From Acidobacteriota bacterium (GTDB lineage: Bacteria; Acidobacteriota; Polarisedimenticolia; Gp22-AA2), in assembly GCA_003223135.1 (NCBI GenBank), contig QHXX01000029.1, positions 36,674 through 100,673 of the forward strand: a stretch of DNA of 64,000 nucleotides, written 5' to 3'. Of this stretch, positions 7,454 to 16,290 are shown piece after piece. Numbering within the stretch: position 1 is the first letter of the stretch; the number at the start of each line of letters is the position of its first letter. The notes under the pieces are model-generated. The model saw only the letters and a program-made list of their open reading frames with translations, was not told the origin of the DNA and searched no databases. The position numbers and the translations under genes were made by a program.

Positions 7454-8968
7454 TCAGGCGGCGCTGGTGACCGATCGCGCGGGGTCGGAGGCCGCCGGGA
7501 CGGTGCGCCCCTTCGCCCAGGCGCGCAGCTCGTCGATGGCCTCGCGGCAGGTACGCGACAGCGGCACGGTCCTTTGCAGCTCGGTCAGGACGTGGGGCGT
7601 GGACAGGGGTGTTTTATCTGCGAAGGCAGAGTAGAGGGCCGCCACGATCGCCGCCTCGATCTCGGCGCCGCTGAAACCTTCCGAGGCGGCGGCGAGAGCG
7701 GGCAGATCGAAGCCGGCCGGATCCTGGCCGCGCTTCGCCAGATGGACCGCCAGAATCGAGCGCCGGGCGGCGTCGTTCGGCAGGTCCACGAAGAAGATCT
7801 CATCAAAACGTCCCTTGCGCAGAAGCTCGGGCGGCATCGCCTGGATGTCGTTGGCCGTCGCCACGACGCACACCGGGCGCTTCTTGTCCTGCAGCCAGGA
7901 GAGGAACGCGCCGAAGATCCGGCGCGCCAGGCCGCCGTCGGCCTCAGCACCTGCGCGGGCCGAGAACCCCTTCTCGATTTCGTCGATCCAGAGCACGCAA
8001 GGGGCCATCGACTCCGCGGTGCGCAGCGCCCCGCGCAACTTCCTTTCGGATTCGCCCACGAACTTGTCGAACATGGCGGACGCATCCAGGCGCAGGAGCG
8101 CCAGGCGCCACTCGCTCGCGACCGCCCTGGCGCACAGGCTCTTGCCGCAGCCCTGGACCCCGAGAATCAGGAGGCCGCGCGGCGGCTCCAGGCCATAGCG
8201 GGCGGCGTCCGGGCCGAAGCCGGCGCCGCGTTTCTTGAGCCAGGCCTTGAGGTTGTCCAGCCCGCCGATCTGCTGCAGCGTAGTGTCCTGGGGTGTGAGC
8301 TCCAGAACCCCGTCGTTCGCGATCAGGTCCTTCTTGCGCTCGAGCACGTGCTTGAAGTCGCTGCGGTCCAGCCTCAGATCATCCAGGGCGGCCGTCGTGA
8401 GCACGCGCTGGGCCTCGGCCAGCGTGAGACCGCGCAGCGATTCGATGAGCTGCCCGAGCTCGGGCACGGACAGATCGATCTTGATGCGCTTCGGCGCGCC
8501 CAGATGGCGCAATGTCCGCACGGTCAGCTCGCGCAGCGCCTCCACGTCCGGCAGCTCGAACTGGATGCGCGCGGTGCAGGGCTTCAAGTCTTCGGGGACA
8601 TCGATCGTCGGGGCGCACAGGACGAGGGTGCGGCGGTCCGCGGCGAACGATTCGCCGATGTCGCGCAGCGCCCTCAAGATCGCGGGGTCGTCGAAGTATT
8701 TGTGAAGATCGTAGAACAGATAGACCGCCTCGGTGCGCATTCCGGCCACCGCGCGCAGCGCCCGATCGGGTTTTTCGGTGTCGGGCAGCGGATCGCCGGC
8801 GCCGACGCGGGCCAGTCCGGACGTGACCTTCCACTCGAAGAGCGGCAGGTCCTGCCGCTCCGCCGCCTCCGCGACCAGCGCGCGGACCCGTTCTTCCTCG
8901 GGGCTTTCGATGGCGATGATGGCGTGATGCGAGACGATCAGAAGCTCGAGGTCACGGACGTTCTCCAG
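7454..8968 (-). CDS. AAA+ ATPase, Ycf46-like, probable CTG start
   Basis: A 504-residue AAA+ ATPase of the group including plastid Ycf46 and related bacterial proteins; their targets are mostly unknown. The C-terminal half has Walker A GVQGCGKS (about residue 270), Walker B V-L-W-I-D-E-I-E-K, the sensor segment V-A-T-A-N-D, and the arginine finger in G-R-F-D-E. The N-terminal half matches the family from L-E-N-V-R-D-L-E-L-L-I onwards, but no ATG, GTG or TTG opens that region. A CTG at 8968 sits 6 bases after GGGAGG, so I take CTG as the start. An ATG at 8749 would delete 73 conserved-looking residues. It is probably the last gene of the pyrF operon. Confidence 0.8.
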   Translation of the reverse strand: MENVRDLELLIVSHHAIIAIESPEEERVRALVAEAAERQDLPLFEWKVTSGLARVGAGDPLPDTEKPDRALRAVAGMRTEAVYLFYDLHKYFDDPAILRALRDIGESFAADRRTLVLCAPTIDVPEDLKPCTARIQFELPDVEALRELTVRTLRHLGAPKRIKIDLSVPELGQLIESLRGLTLAEAQRVLTTAALDDLRLDRSDFKHVLERKKDLIANDGVLELTPQDTTLQQIGGLDNLKAWLKKRGAGFGPDAARYGLEPPRGLLILGVQGCGKSLCARAVASEWRLALLRLDASAMFDKFVGESERKLRGALRTAESMAPCVLWIDEIEKGFSARAGAEADGGLARRIFGAFLSWLQDKKRPVCVVATANDIQAMPPELLRKGRFDEIFFVDLPNDAARRSILAVHLAKRGQDPAGFDLPALAAASEGFSGAEIEAAIVAALYSAFADKTPLSTPHVLTELQRTVPLSRTCREAIDELRAWAKGRTVPAASDPARSVTSAA

Positions 8969-9045
8969 GGGTGGCCTCCCGCGCGCCGGATGACGCGATC
9001 GCCCGGAAACTTAATGCCGGGGAAGGACGCGGGCAACCCCGCGGC

Positions 9046-10266
9046 TCACGCCGCGGTCTCGTTCCGGCCGTCGGCGGCGCTCACGGGGAGGGCCGCCGCC
9101 GCTTCGCTCTGGGGCGCCGCGGGCGGGACCGCCAGCGTCGGGGACGGCTCCCACGGGTTGTCCTCCTGCAGGCCTTCGAGCGACACGTCGATCCCGTAGG
9201 CCGCGAACGCCTGCCGGTACGAGTCGAAATGGGCGCGCAGGTGCCGGGCCGTGGAGCGGTAGCCGTAGTTCAGCATGGCGACGCGCGAGCCATAGTTCAG
9301 AATGTTCTCCATGAACATGAACGAATCGGTCCAGGGCGGCTCGATCAGAAAAATGCGGGACTCGGGGTGCTGGGCGCGGAAGCGCTCCAGGCCCAGGGTC
9401 AGCTTTTCCCGGGCGGAGATCCGCTGGGTCTGGTCGACGACGAACGTGATCCCCTTTTCCCGGATACGAGCGCAATGTCCCGAGAACGTCGGGATGCAGA
9501 CCTCCTCCGGATTGTTCCGGAGCGGAATGATCGGATTGACCAGGACGAGGAAGCGGGAACCACGCTCGTTCGCGATGTCGAGGTGCGCGACGCTGGCCAC
9601 GCCGCCGTCCACGAAATCCAGCCCCTTGATCGTCACCGGCTGGAAGTAGAGCGGCAGCGCGGACGAGGCGGCGATGGCGTCGGAGATTGCCACGTCGCGC
9701 CAGCCGGGGGTGCCGAACAGCACGCGGTCTCCCATGTCGAGATGGATCGCCGGGATGTACAGCTCCCTGCGCAGCTCTTCGAACGAGTTGACGGAGCCGG
9801 GCCGGGTCAGCAGCTTGCGGAGGTACGCCTGGTACTTGTTGAGTGCGTAAATTCCCGGCGGCATGTTCTCCTCCAGCGCGTAGATCGCCCTGGCGACCGA
9901 GAACAGCTTCGGGTTTCGTCGATAGAAGCGGAAGAGCGCCGGGACCACCCTCATGGCCCGCAGCAGTGACGATTTGATCTCCTGCCAGTCGATCTCCAGG
10001 ATGTCGTCCTGCTTGAAGTTCAGGGGGCTGTCGGTGTTGTGGATGATGGACCGTCCGACCTCGCCGGGAGGGACGTTGTTGGCCATGAGCGCGGCGACGA
10101 CCGCGCCGCCGCTGGTGCCGACGAAGATGTCGAAGTCGTTGATCCGGAACGAGCCGGTGAAGAAGTGGTCGAGCGCCTGCAGGGCGCCGAACTCGTACAT
10201 GGCCCCGGTGATGCCGCCGCCGGCGAGGACCAGGCTGAGGGGGCCGCGCCGGGTCTCGGTGGTCAC
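9046..10266 (-). CDS. Patatin-like phospholipase
   Basis: A 406-residue patatin-family lipid acyl hydrolase. It shows the oxyanion glycine loop G-G-G-I-T-G, the nucleophile motif G-T-S-G-G, and the dyad aspartate in D-G-G-V-A. These are the Ser and Asp of the patatin catalytic dyad, so it is expected to be active on membrane lipids or acyl esters. The C-terminal 150 residues carry no named domain. The GTG start is set by a GTGA overlap with the upstream gene's stop. It has no signal peptide, so it is likely cytoplasmic or inner-face membrane-associated. Its immediate neighbours are a secreted protein and an AAA+ ATPase on the same strand. Confidence 0.85.
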   Translation of the reverse strand: MTTETRRGPLSLVLAGGGITGAMYEFGALQALDHFFTGSFRINDFDIFVGTSGGAVVAALMANNVPPGEVGRSIIHNTDSPLNFKQDDILEIDWQEIKSSLLRAMRVVPALFRFYRRNPKLFSVARAIYALEENMPPGIYALNKYQAYLRKLLTRPGSVNSFEELRRELYIPAIHLDMGDRVLFGTPGWRDVAISDAIAASSALPLYFQPVTIKGLDFVDGGVASVAHLDIANERGSRFLVLVNPIIPLRNNPEEVCIPTFSGHCARIREKGITFVVDQTQRISAREKLTLGLERFRAQHPESRIFLIEPPWTDSFMFMENILNYGSRVAMLNYGYRSTARHLRAHFDSYRQAFAAYGIDVSLEGLQEDNPWEPSPTLAVPPAAPQSEAAAALPVSAADGRNETAA

Positions 10267-11177
10267 GGGCGCGCCTCCACGTCCGGTGTCCCGGTGGCCG
10301 CCGCCCCGCTCGCGTCCCCCTCCAGGACCTCGACCCCGACGATTTTCCACTCGCTGTCGACGGTGAAACCGACCATCGAGCTGCCCTTCACCTGGCTTCG
10401 GGCCAGAAGCTTCAGACGCGTCGTGCGCCCCGGAAGAATGTTGACCCGGGCGCCGTCCGATTCGAGGAGACGCCAGGTGCCCGGGCCGGCCTGCTTGCCG
10501 GCCGCCGCCACGACGATGTTGTGCGGCCCCTCGGGCACCGGGATCTCGTACGACGGCTGGTGATCGAGATAGAGGACTTCATGGCCTTTGACCTTGTCGG
10601 TGGCGCTCTGCGGACGGAACAGCAGGAGCTCGTGCCGCGGTGCGCCCTCGAGCGGCGAGCGCGTATCCCAGTGATCCGGCACGTGGTCGGACGTAATGCA
10701 CAGGACCGCCAGCGCCATGTCGGTCATCAGACCGACTTCCACTCCGCCTCGTCGCCGCATCCCCTTGGGGAGCGATTTCAGGGCGATGGCGGAATACGCG
10801 GACGGCGTCTTGTCCGCGGCTTCGTCCGTGAATTCCAGGCGGAGCGTCCCCGTGCGCCCGGGGGCCGGCGTGGCGGTGGGGGAGGGCCCTGCGGCCTTCG
10901 GCATCGCGGCCTGGCGTCGCCGCATCGCCTCGATGATCCTGTCATGGACGCCGGCCTGCCGCAGCTCCTCGATCATGTCGGTTGAGAGGTCGAAATCGAC
11001 GGTGCGCGACTCGATGACCGAAAGGATGTCCTTCTCGGCGGTTCCGGTCATCACGAGACGGACCACGTCCTCGTTCGTGAGCGGTCGTGAGCTCGAAGGC
11101 GGGGCGCCTGCGGCAGGCCTCGACAGCGCCGCGAACATCAGGAGCAGGAGGAAGGCGCGCGCCGTCCGCGGCGTCAT
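10263..11177 (-). CDS. Secreted protein of unknown function
   Basis: A 304-residue protein with a clear Sec signal peptide: residues 1-25, R-A-F-L-L-L-L-M-F-A-A-L core, A-A-G-A cleavage region. The segment L-T-N-E-D-V-V-R-L-V-M-T-G-T-A-E-K-D-I-L, followed by I-E-E-L-R-Q-A-G-V-H-D-R-I-I, resembles short helical repeats that recur in exported proteins. A Pro/Thr/Ala-rich linker near residue 100 separates it from a beta-rich second half ending in an SH3-like strand pattern. I cannot assign a function. It overlaps pyrF upstream (ATGA) and the patatin gene downstream (GTGA), so all three are probably translated from one mRNA. Confidence 0.7.
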   Translation of the reverse strand: MTPRTARAFLLLLMFAALSRPAAGAPPSSSRPLTNEDVVRLVMTGTAEKDILSVIESRTVDFDLSTDMIEELRQAGVHDRIIEAMRRRQAAMPKAAGPSPTATPAPGRTGTLRLEFTDEAADKTPSAYSAIALKSLPKGMRRRGGVEVGLMTDMALAVLCITSDHVPDHWDTRSPLEGAPRHELLLFRPQSATDKVKGHEVLYLDHQPSYEIPVPEGPHNIVVAAAGKQAGPGTWRLLESDGARVNILPGRTTRLKLLARSQVKGSSMVGFTVDSEWKIVGVEVLEGDASGAAATGTPDVEARP

Positions 11178-11890
11178 GCGCCGTCCATCTGGAGAATGAT
11201 GTTTTCGGCGGCCTCGAGAGGGTCGGCGGCCTTGACGATGGGGCGGCCCACCACGATGAAGTCGGCGCCCGCCTCCAGCGCGACTTTGGGGCTCTGCGTG
11301 CGCGACTGGTCGTCCGGCTCGCTCCCTTCGGGGCGGATGCCGGGCGTGACGATCAGCAGGTCACGCCCGCAGGCCTCTCGGATGAGGCGTGCCTCGCGGG
11401 GAGAGCAGACGACACCGTCGAGTCCGGCCGCCTTGCCCACCTCGGCCAGGGCCACCGCTTGATCCTCGATCGATCGTCCGATACCCAGCTGCTCGAAGTC
11501 GGCCGGAGACAGGCTGGTCAGGACGGTCACGCCCAGGATCTTCGGCCGCGGCACGCGGTAGACCTGGCAGTGCGCCTCGAGCTCGTCCGCCGCCCGCCGG
11601 GCCATCATCGGGCCGCCCGAAAGGTGGATCGTGAACATTCCGACGCCCAGCCGGGCGGCGGCGACCGCGGCGCGCGCCACCGTGTTCGGGATGTCGTGAA
11701 ACTTCAGATCGAGGAAGATCTGGCCGCCTTTCTCGAGGATCTCGCGCACCAGGGGCGGTCCGCAGGCGGTAAACAGCTCCACGCCGACCTTGAAGCGTTG
11801 CACGCGCGGCCGCAGAGCCTGCACGAGCGACAACGCTCCTTCCCGCGAGTTGACGTCCAGTGCGACGATGAGTCTTTCCGCTGCGAGCAT
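11174..11890 (-). CDS. pyrF: Orotidine 5'-phosphate decarboxylase
   Basis: Catalyses the last step of UMP synthesis, the decarboxylation of OMP. At 238 residues it has the normal length. It shows the catalytic D-L-K-F-H-D-I-P-N-T-V loop with the Lys/Asp network, the L-T-S-L strand, and the phosphate-binding end V-T-P-G-I-R-P with V-V-G-R-P-I. The ATG at 11890 is preferred over the upstream TTG at 11926 because the TTG lies inside the -35 box of the promoter at 11898-11926. The start would then be leaderless. It heads a leftward operon with three genes unrelated to pyrimidines. Confidence 0.93.
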   Translation of the reverse strand: MLAAERLIVALDVNSREGALSLVQALRPRVQRFKVGVELFTACGPPLVREILEKGGQIFLDLKFHDIPNTVARAAVAAARLGVGMFTIHLSGGPMMARRAADELEAHCQVYRVPRPKILGVTVLTSLSPADFEQLGIGRSIEDQAVALAEVGKAAGLDGVVCSPREARLIREACGRDLLIVTPGIRPEGSEPDDQSRTQSPKVALEAGADFIVVGRPIVKAADPLEAAENIILQMDGA

Positions 11891-11897
11891 CGGCGAA

Positions 11898-11926
11898 ATG
11901 TTTGCAGAACTCGGCCCGCTTTGCAA
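11898..11926 (-). promoter_or_regulatory. pyrF promoter, leaderless geometry
   Basis: On the minus strand, TTGCAA (11921-11926) and AAACAT (11898-11903) are 17 bases apart. A TGC sits before the -10, giving an extended element. The start codon follows 7 bases after the -10 box, so transcription should begin at or within a base or two of the ATG. Confidence 0.5.
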
Positions 11927-11948
11927 GAAGCGGCTTCCGGAGCCGCTC

Positions 11949-11977
11949 TTGACCCGGGGTCGTGGGCGGTCGATAAT
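11949..11977 (+). promoter_or_regulatory. Promoter of the thioredoxin-like gene, leaderless geometry
   Basis: TTGACC (11949-11954), a 17-base spacer and GATAAT (11972-11977) form a strong sigma-70-type promoter. The ATG at 11986 follows after 8 bases, which leaves no room for a ribosome site. Confidence 0.7.
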
Positions 11978-11985
11978 CGATCTCG

Positions 11986-12459
11986 ATGACCCGAGGCCTG
12001 CGCGTTCTGGCTGTGGCCGCCGCCGGTATCGTGGGCGCCGCCGCGCTCCTGGGCGCCTACGCCCTCAAACGGGCTCCGCACGGAGAGGCGGACGTCCGCG
12101 TCATCACCCACGGCGAGAGAGTGGACATCCAGGCGCACGCCGTGCCCGGCAAGTACACGGTGTTCGACTTCTACGCGGTCTGGTGCCCGCCCTGCCGCGC
12201 CCTCAGCCCGGCGCTCGAGAGACTCGCCTCCCGCAACACAGGCAAGCTGGCGATTCGCAAGGTGGACATCGTGGACTGGACCATGCCGGTCGCCGAGCAG
12301 TACGGTATCGAGGAGCTGCCGTACCTGGTTCTGTTCGACGGAAACGGGCGGAAACTGGCGGTCGGCGAAGCGGTGTTCGACGAGCTGGACCGCCTGTTCG
12401 GCGCCGACGCGCTCGACGTCAGCCGCGCCACCGAGAAACCCTCGACCAGCGCGATGTGA
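11986..12459 (+). CDS. Membrane-anchored thioredoxin-like protein
   Basis: A 157-residue protein. A single N-terminal hydrophobic helix (residues 5-28) leads to a thioredoxin fold on the outer face of the membrane, with the redox motif W-C-P-P-C near residue 67 and the cis-proline strand E-E-L-P-Y-L-V-L-F. It is probably a thiol-disulfide oxidoreductase of the cell envelope. W-C-P-P-C is found in cytochrome-c-maturation and related thioredoxins, but nothing nearby names a substrate. It is transcribed divergently from pyrF and converges on pyrD, so it is a single-gene unit inserted in the pyrimidine cluster. Confidence 0.85.
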   Translation: MTRGLRVLAVAAAGIVGAAALLGAYALKRAPHGEADVRVITHGERVDIQAHAVPGKYTVFDFYAVWCPPCRALSPALERLASRNTGKLAIRKVDIVDWTMPVAEQYGIEELPYLVLFDGNGRKLAVGEAVFDELDRLFGADALDVSRATEKPSTSAM

Positions 12460-12483
12460 GCTGCGGCGAGGGCGTGCCCTCCG

Positions 12484-13509
12484 TCAGCCGGAGCAGGGCG
12501 CCGGCGGCCGTCCCGCGGGCAGCCGCAGCGTCCCGGTGAGATCGCGCACGGCACGCACGCCCGCGCTCCGGCACCACGCCTCGATCTCCCGCACCAGCCG
12601 TACCGAGCCCGTGGGGTCGAAGAAGTTCAGCGTCCCCACCTGGACGGCGGCGCTGCCGGCCAGCATGAACTCGAGGGCGTCCTCGGCGCAACTGATCCCT
12701 CCCATGCCCAGGACCGGCAGGCCCACCTCGCGGTACACGCGGTGGACCATGTAGAGCGCCAGCGGCTTGATCGCCGGGCCGGACAACCCTCCCACGACGT
12801 TGTCCAGGACCGGTCGGCGGGTTTCCAGATCGATCGCCATGCCGAGGAAGGTGTTGACGAGCGACAGGACATCGGCGCCGCCTTCGCGGGCAGCGCTCCC
12901 CGCGACGGCCACATCGGTGATGTTCGGCGTCAGCTTGACGATCAGGGGCAGGTCTGGAGCGGCGCGACGCACGGCGGCGACGACCTGGCGGACGACCGGC
13001 GGCGAGACTCCAAACGCCAGACCGCCCTTCTCGGTGTTCGGGCAGGAGAGGTTGAGCTCGAGGGCGGCGAGCCCCGGCGCGCCGTTGAGGCGCCGCGCGA
13101 CCGCGACATACTCCTCCTGTGTCTCGCCGAAGACATTGGCGATGATCGCCGTGCCGCAGTCGCGCAGGGCCGGTAGCTTCTCCGAGAGGAACGCCTCGAC
13201 CCCGACGTTGGCCAGTCCGATGGCGTTGAGCATCCCGGACGGTGTCTCGCATGTGCGCGGCGGCGCATTGCCGCGTCGGGGAAGAAGCGATAGCCCCTTC
13301 GTGACGAAGCCGCCGAGGTCACGGAGATCGAGATAGGGAAGGAAGTCGGTGCCATAACCGAACGTCCCGCTCGCCGCCACGATTGGGTTCTTCAGGCGAA
13401 GCGGCCCCAGGTCCACCGACAGGTCGACCCCCCTCTTTCGCGGCCTCCCCGCCGCGGCCCGTACGCGTGGCACCGTCCCCCGCGGGGCGCGGTCCGCCCG
13501 GCGCCTCAC
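12484..13509 (-). CDS. pyrD: Dihydroorotate dehydrogenase, class 1B catalytic subunit
   Basis: An FMN enzyme that oxidises dihydroorotate to orotate. The sequence has the class 1 start L-K-N-P-I-V-A-A-S-G-T-F-G-Y-G, the catalytic-base segment E-L-N-L-S-C-P-N, the V-K-L-T-P-N strand and the FMN-phosphate loops G-L-S-G-P-A-I-K and G-M-G-G-I. Cys replaces Ser as catalytic base (the C in N-L-S-C-P-N), as expected for class 1B enzymes, which pass electrons to PyrK. The GTG at 13509 is chosen because it overlaps the pyrK stop (GTGA) and has a GAGGT ribosome site. This gives 341 residues, with an N-terminal extension of about 27; GTG at 13473 is the alternative. Confidence 0.9.
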   Translation of the reverse strand: MRRRADRAPRGTVPRVRAAAGRPRKRGVDLSVDLGPLRLKNPIVAASGTFGYGTDFLPYLDLRDLGGFVTKGLSLLPRRGNAPPRTCETPSGMLNAIGLANVGVEAFLSEKLPALRDCGTAIIANVFGETQEEYVAVARRLNGAPGLAALELNLSCPNTEKGGLAFGVSPPVVRQVVAAVRRAAPDLPLIVKLTPNITDVAVAGSAAREGGADVLSLVNTFLGMAIDLETRRPVLDNVVGGLSGPAIKPLALYMVHRVYREVGLPVLGMGGISCAEDALEFMLAGSAAVQVGTLNFFDPTGSVRLVREIEAWCRSAGVRAVRDLTGTLRLPAGRPPAPCSG

Positions 13510-14309
13510 AGGACGACCTCTTCGGCCCCGAAAACGGGCCCCTCCGCGCAGACGCGCCGGAAGATCGGGCCCCGCTCGTCCGGAGGGCAGCCGACCACGC
13601 ACCCCAGGCAGACGCCGATGCCGCAGGGCATCTGCGACTCGAGGGCGAGCTGGCACGGGACACCGGCCCCGAGCGCCCGCTCCCGGACCGCCTTCAGCAT
13701 CGGCGTGGGGCCGCAGGCGAAGATTTCCATGCGCGGGCCGCGGTCCTTGCGCGCGAGAAGCGGCTCGAGGATGCGCGTGACGAAACCCTTCGTCCCGCGG
13801 CTCCCGTCCTCGGTGGCCAAGCGCATCGGCACGTCGCGGGCGCGGAAGAAGTCGAGCGCCACCAGATCCCGGTTCGCGCGGGCCCCGTAGATGAGCAGCG
13901 GCGTCGCCCGCCGCGCGGCGCGCAGCGCCTCCACCAGGAAAGGGAAGATGGCGATGCCGATACCTCCCGCCACCAGGATCGGCCGCGTGCCGTCCGGAGC
14001 AAGGCGGAAGCCGTTGCCCAGTGGGCCCAGGGTTGGCACCGTGGCGCCCACCGGCTGCTGCGACAGGCAGCGCGTCCCCTCGCCCACGATCTTGTAGAGA
14101 ATCTGGATTCGGCCGCGGCGTCCCGGCAGGACACGGCAGATGCTCATCGGGCGCCGCAGCAGCGGTTGGAACCCCCGTCCCGCCCGCAGCATGACGAATT
14201 GTCCCGCGCGGGCCTCACGCGCGATCGCGGGGCACTCGAGTGTCAGAAGGAAATGGTCCCGGCCGAGGACGTCGTGGCGGATCACCGGGGCCGCAATGTC
14301 GGACGGCAT
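13506..14309 (-). CDS. pyrK: Dihydroorotate dehydrogenase electron-transfer subunit
   Basis: The FAD and 2Fe-2S subunit that carries electrons from class 1B dihydroorotate dehydrogenase to NAD+. The 267-residue protein has the FAD-binding R-P-M-S-I motif near residue 55, the NAD-binding A-G-G-I-G-I-A-I-F-P segment, and the C-terminal 2Fe-2S ligands C-G-I-G-V-C-L-G-C-V-V-G-C followed by a fourth cysteine. The ATG at 14309 lies 11 bases after a good -10 box, so an almost leaderless mRNA is likely. It is immediately followed by pyrD with a 4-base overlap. Confidence 0.92.
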   Translation of the reverse strand: MPSDIAAPVIRHDVLGRDHFLLTLECPAIAREARAGQFVMLRAGRGFQPLLRRPMSICRVLPGRRGRIQILYKIVGEGTRCLSQQPVGATVPTLGPLGNGFRLAPDGTRPILVAGGIGIAIFPFLVEALRAARRATPLLIYGARANRDLVALDFFRARDVPMRLATEDGSRGTKGFVTRILEPLLARKDRGPRMEIFACGPTPMLKAVRERALGAGVPCQLALESQMPCGIGVCLGCVVGCPPDERGPIFRRVCAEGPVFGAEEVVL

Positions 14310-14320
14310 TCCGGCGGCGG

Positions 14321-14349
14321 ACTCTATCACAACAGCCGAGGCCGGACAA
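14321..14349 (-). promoter_or_regulatory. pyrK-pyrD promoter
   Basis: On the minus strand, TTGTCC (14344-14349) and TAGAGT (14321-14326) are separated by 17 bases. TGA precedes the -10, so the element also fits the extended form. No PyrR-type attenuator lies between it and the start, unlike the pyrR operon. Confidence 0.6.
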
Positions 14350-14395
14350 CGACCGACGAAGGGCCGGTCGGGAGCCCGGCCCGGGGCTTTCGCTG

Positions 14396-14404
14396 TGCTA
14401 CCAT
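14396..14404 (+). promoter_or_regulatory. Extended -10 promoter, leaderless geometry
   Basis: TGCTACCAT fits an extended -10, with no convincing -35 box. It shares the string TTTCGCTGTGCTA..ATCC with the smc promoter. The GTG at 14413 follows after 8 bases. Confidence 0.5.
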
Positions 14405-14412
14405 CCGGCGCC

Positions 14413-16158
14413 GTGACCTTTCCCAAGCTGGTCGTGCACGCCGCGCTGGCCGGGCTCTACGGCGGTCTCGTCGTGGCGCTGTTCCTCCGCCTGGCCAACC
14501 CCGCCGTCGGCGCGGCCGGTGGAGGGCAGGCTCCCACGCTGCTCCTCGTCGTGCTGGCCTACACCCTGGCAGCGGCCGTCGTCTGGCCCGTTCTCTACGT
14601 CGCGCTGCGGTTCTTCGCCAGGCACCGTTTGCGCCTGACCTGGCTCAGCCTGCGCTACCTGATCGGCTTCCACGCCGTGAACACGTCTCTGATCCTGGGC
14701 TCAGGCTGGCTCATCCTGTCGAAGTTTCGGGCGACCCTGGCTCCGCCGGAAGCGGACCGCCTGGCCGCGGCCTGTGGCTGGTTGACGGTCGCGTGGCTTG
14801 CCGCCGCGACGGTCGCGACGGTGCCGCGACTGAGGCGGCGGGTTCACCTGCAGGCCGCCGCCGGTGGACTGGCCCTGGTCGCCCTCCTCGTCTCCCTCCA
14901 TGGCGACTCGGCGCGATCGGACGGTGCTTTCGTGACGGGCGCGCTGTCGGAACACGCCACGGAGACCGCATCACGGCCGGCCGGGGCGCCGCCGACGGGC
15001 CCTTCGCCGGCTGAGGCCCGACCTGCATTGACCACCGCACCCCCGGCGCGCCGGCTGGTGCTTCTCAATTTCGACGGGGCCGATCTCGACACCATCCTCA
15101 CGATGCAGGCGCAGGGCAAGCTTCCGGCCTTCTCGCGATTGGTGCAGGAGGGAACGTATGGCCGCCTGGCATCCATCCTGCCGTGCGTCGCCTCGGTGAC
15201 GAGGGCCACGCTGGTCACCGGCATGCTGCCGTACCGGAACGGCGTGCGCAGCGCTCAGGCGCGCAGCGTGCTCGGCGGTGACCCCTGGATTGACGTGGTC
15301 CCGCCCGGCATCGGGTTCGATGTCGTCCTGGCCCCGGTCCTCGAGCGCCGGGCGACGCGCGTCTCGGACCGGCAGGTGCCGACCTTCTGGGAGATCAGCG
15401 CGCGACTGGGCGGCTTGGGGGAGGCGGCAGGCTGGGACGACGATCAGGATGCCGTGCGTCCCGCGGCGGCGAGCCGCGCCGCACCGGCGGCGCCGCAGGA
15501 CTGGATCGCCGATCTTCTCGACCCGGAAGTCCAGCGTCAGAAAGAGCCTGCGGCGCGTGCCCTGGTCGCCGAGGTCGCGCGCGCGGCCGCGGCGGATGCC
15601 TTGGTTCTGGACGCGCTGCAGCGCCTGGAGGAGCACGCCGGCCGCGGGGTGACCGCCGCGTCCTTCCCCGGCCTGGATCGGGTGGCGCACATCTTCCTGC
15701 GCTACGCGCGTCCCGCCGACTTCGGCAACGTCTCCCCGCGGGATGTCGATCTCTACGGAGCGATCCTGGAGCGCTATTACCGCAGGATCGACGGCATCGT
15801 CGGGCGCGCCCTCCAGTCTGAGGGAGCGGGAGCGCTCCTCATGGTCAGCGCGACGCACGGCATCAGGCCGGCGCCTCCGCTGCACCGCCTGAAGGACGAG
15901 ATCCTGGGTGGTGAGCATCTGTCGGGAATCCACGAGGACGCGCCGCCAGGATTCCTGTTCGTCCATGGCCGCGACGCGCTGCGCGGGCGCGTGTTCGGCA
16001 AGGGATCGATTGCCGACGTGGCGCCGACGGTTCTCTACGCGCTCGGTCTCCCGGTAGCCCGCGACGCGCACGGCGGCATCCTGGCGCGGGTGTTCAGCGA
16101 AGCCTTCACGGCCACGCATCCCGTGACGGTCATCGGCAGCTACGACACCGACCGCTGA
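14413..16158 (+). CDS. Membrane-anchored alkaline-phosphatase-superfamily protein
   Basis: A 581-residue protein. The first 170 or so residues are a membrane domain with four to five hydrophobic helices. A Pro/Ala-rich linker leads to an alkaline-phosphatase-like domain: metal-binding L-N-F-D-G-A-D, a nucleophile region S-V-T-R-A-T-L-V-T-G, and a late metal site S-A-T-H-G-I-R with H-E-D-A-P-P-G-F-L-F. Such domains hydrolyse or transfer phosphate or sulfate esters, often on envelope glycans or lipids; the substrate cannot be read from the sequence. The GTG start is placed just after the promoter. It is divergent from pyrK. Confidence 0.75.
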   Translation: MTFPKLVVHAALAGLYGGLVVALFLRLANPAVGAAGGGQAPTLLLVVLAYTLAAAVVWPVLYVALRFFARHRLRLTWLSLRYLIGFHAVNTSLILGSGWLILSKFRATLAPPEADRLAAACGWLTVAWLAAATVATVPRLRRRVHLQAAAGGLALVALLVSLHGDSARSDGAFVTGALSEHATETASRPAGAPPTGPSPAEARPALTTAPPARRLVLLNFDGADLDTILTMQAQGKLPAFSRLVQEGTYGRLASILPCVASVTRATLVTGMLPYRNGVRSAQARSVLGGDPWIDVVPPGIGFDVVLAPVLERRATRVSDRQVPTFWEISARLGGLGEAAGWDDDQDAVRPAAASRAAPAAPQDWIADLLDPEVQRQKEPAARALVAEVARAAAADALVLDALQRLEEHAGRGVTAASFPGLDRVAHIFLRYARPADFGNVSPRDVDLYGAILERYYRRIDGIVGRALQSEGAGALLMVSATHGIRPAPPLHRLKDEILGGEHLSGIHEDAPPGFLFVHGRDALRGRVFGKGSIADVAPTVLYALGLPVARDAHGGILARVFSEAFTATHPVTVIGSYDTDR

Positions 16159-16290
16159 CCGCGGGCGATCGTCGACTGAAGGTCCACATTTTGAGGGGCA
16201 TGCGAGGGCCGCCGTAATTCCGGCGCGGCCCGCGGCCCGATTCAGCCCGCGGGCGACGTGGGCCGCCTCCTGAGCTATCCCGAGTTGCGG

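Noticed and set aside
7454..10266. Anti-phage defence (CBASS-like) built on the patatin gene
   Set aside because: No cyclase, HORMA or ubiquitin-like gene is nearby; the neighbours are pyrF and a secreted protein.
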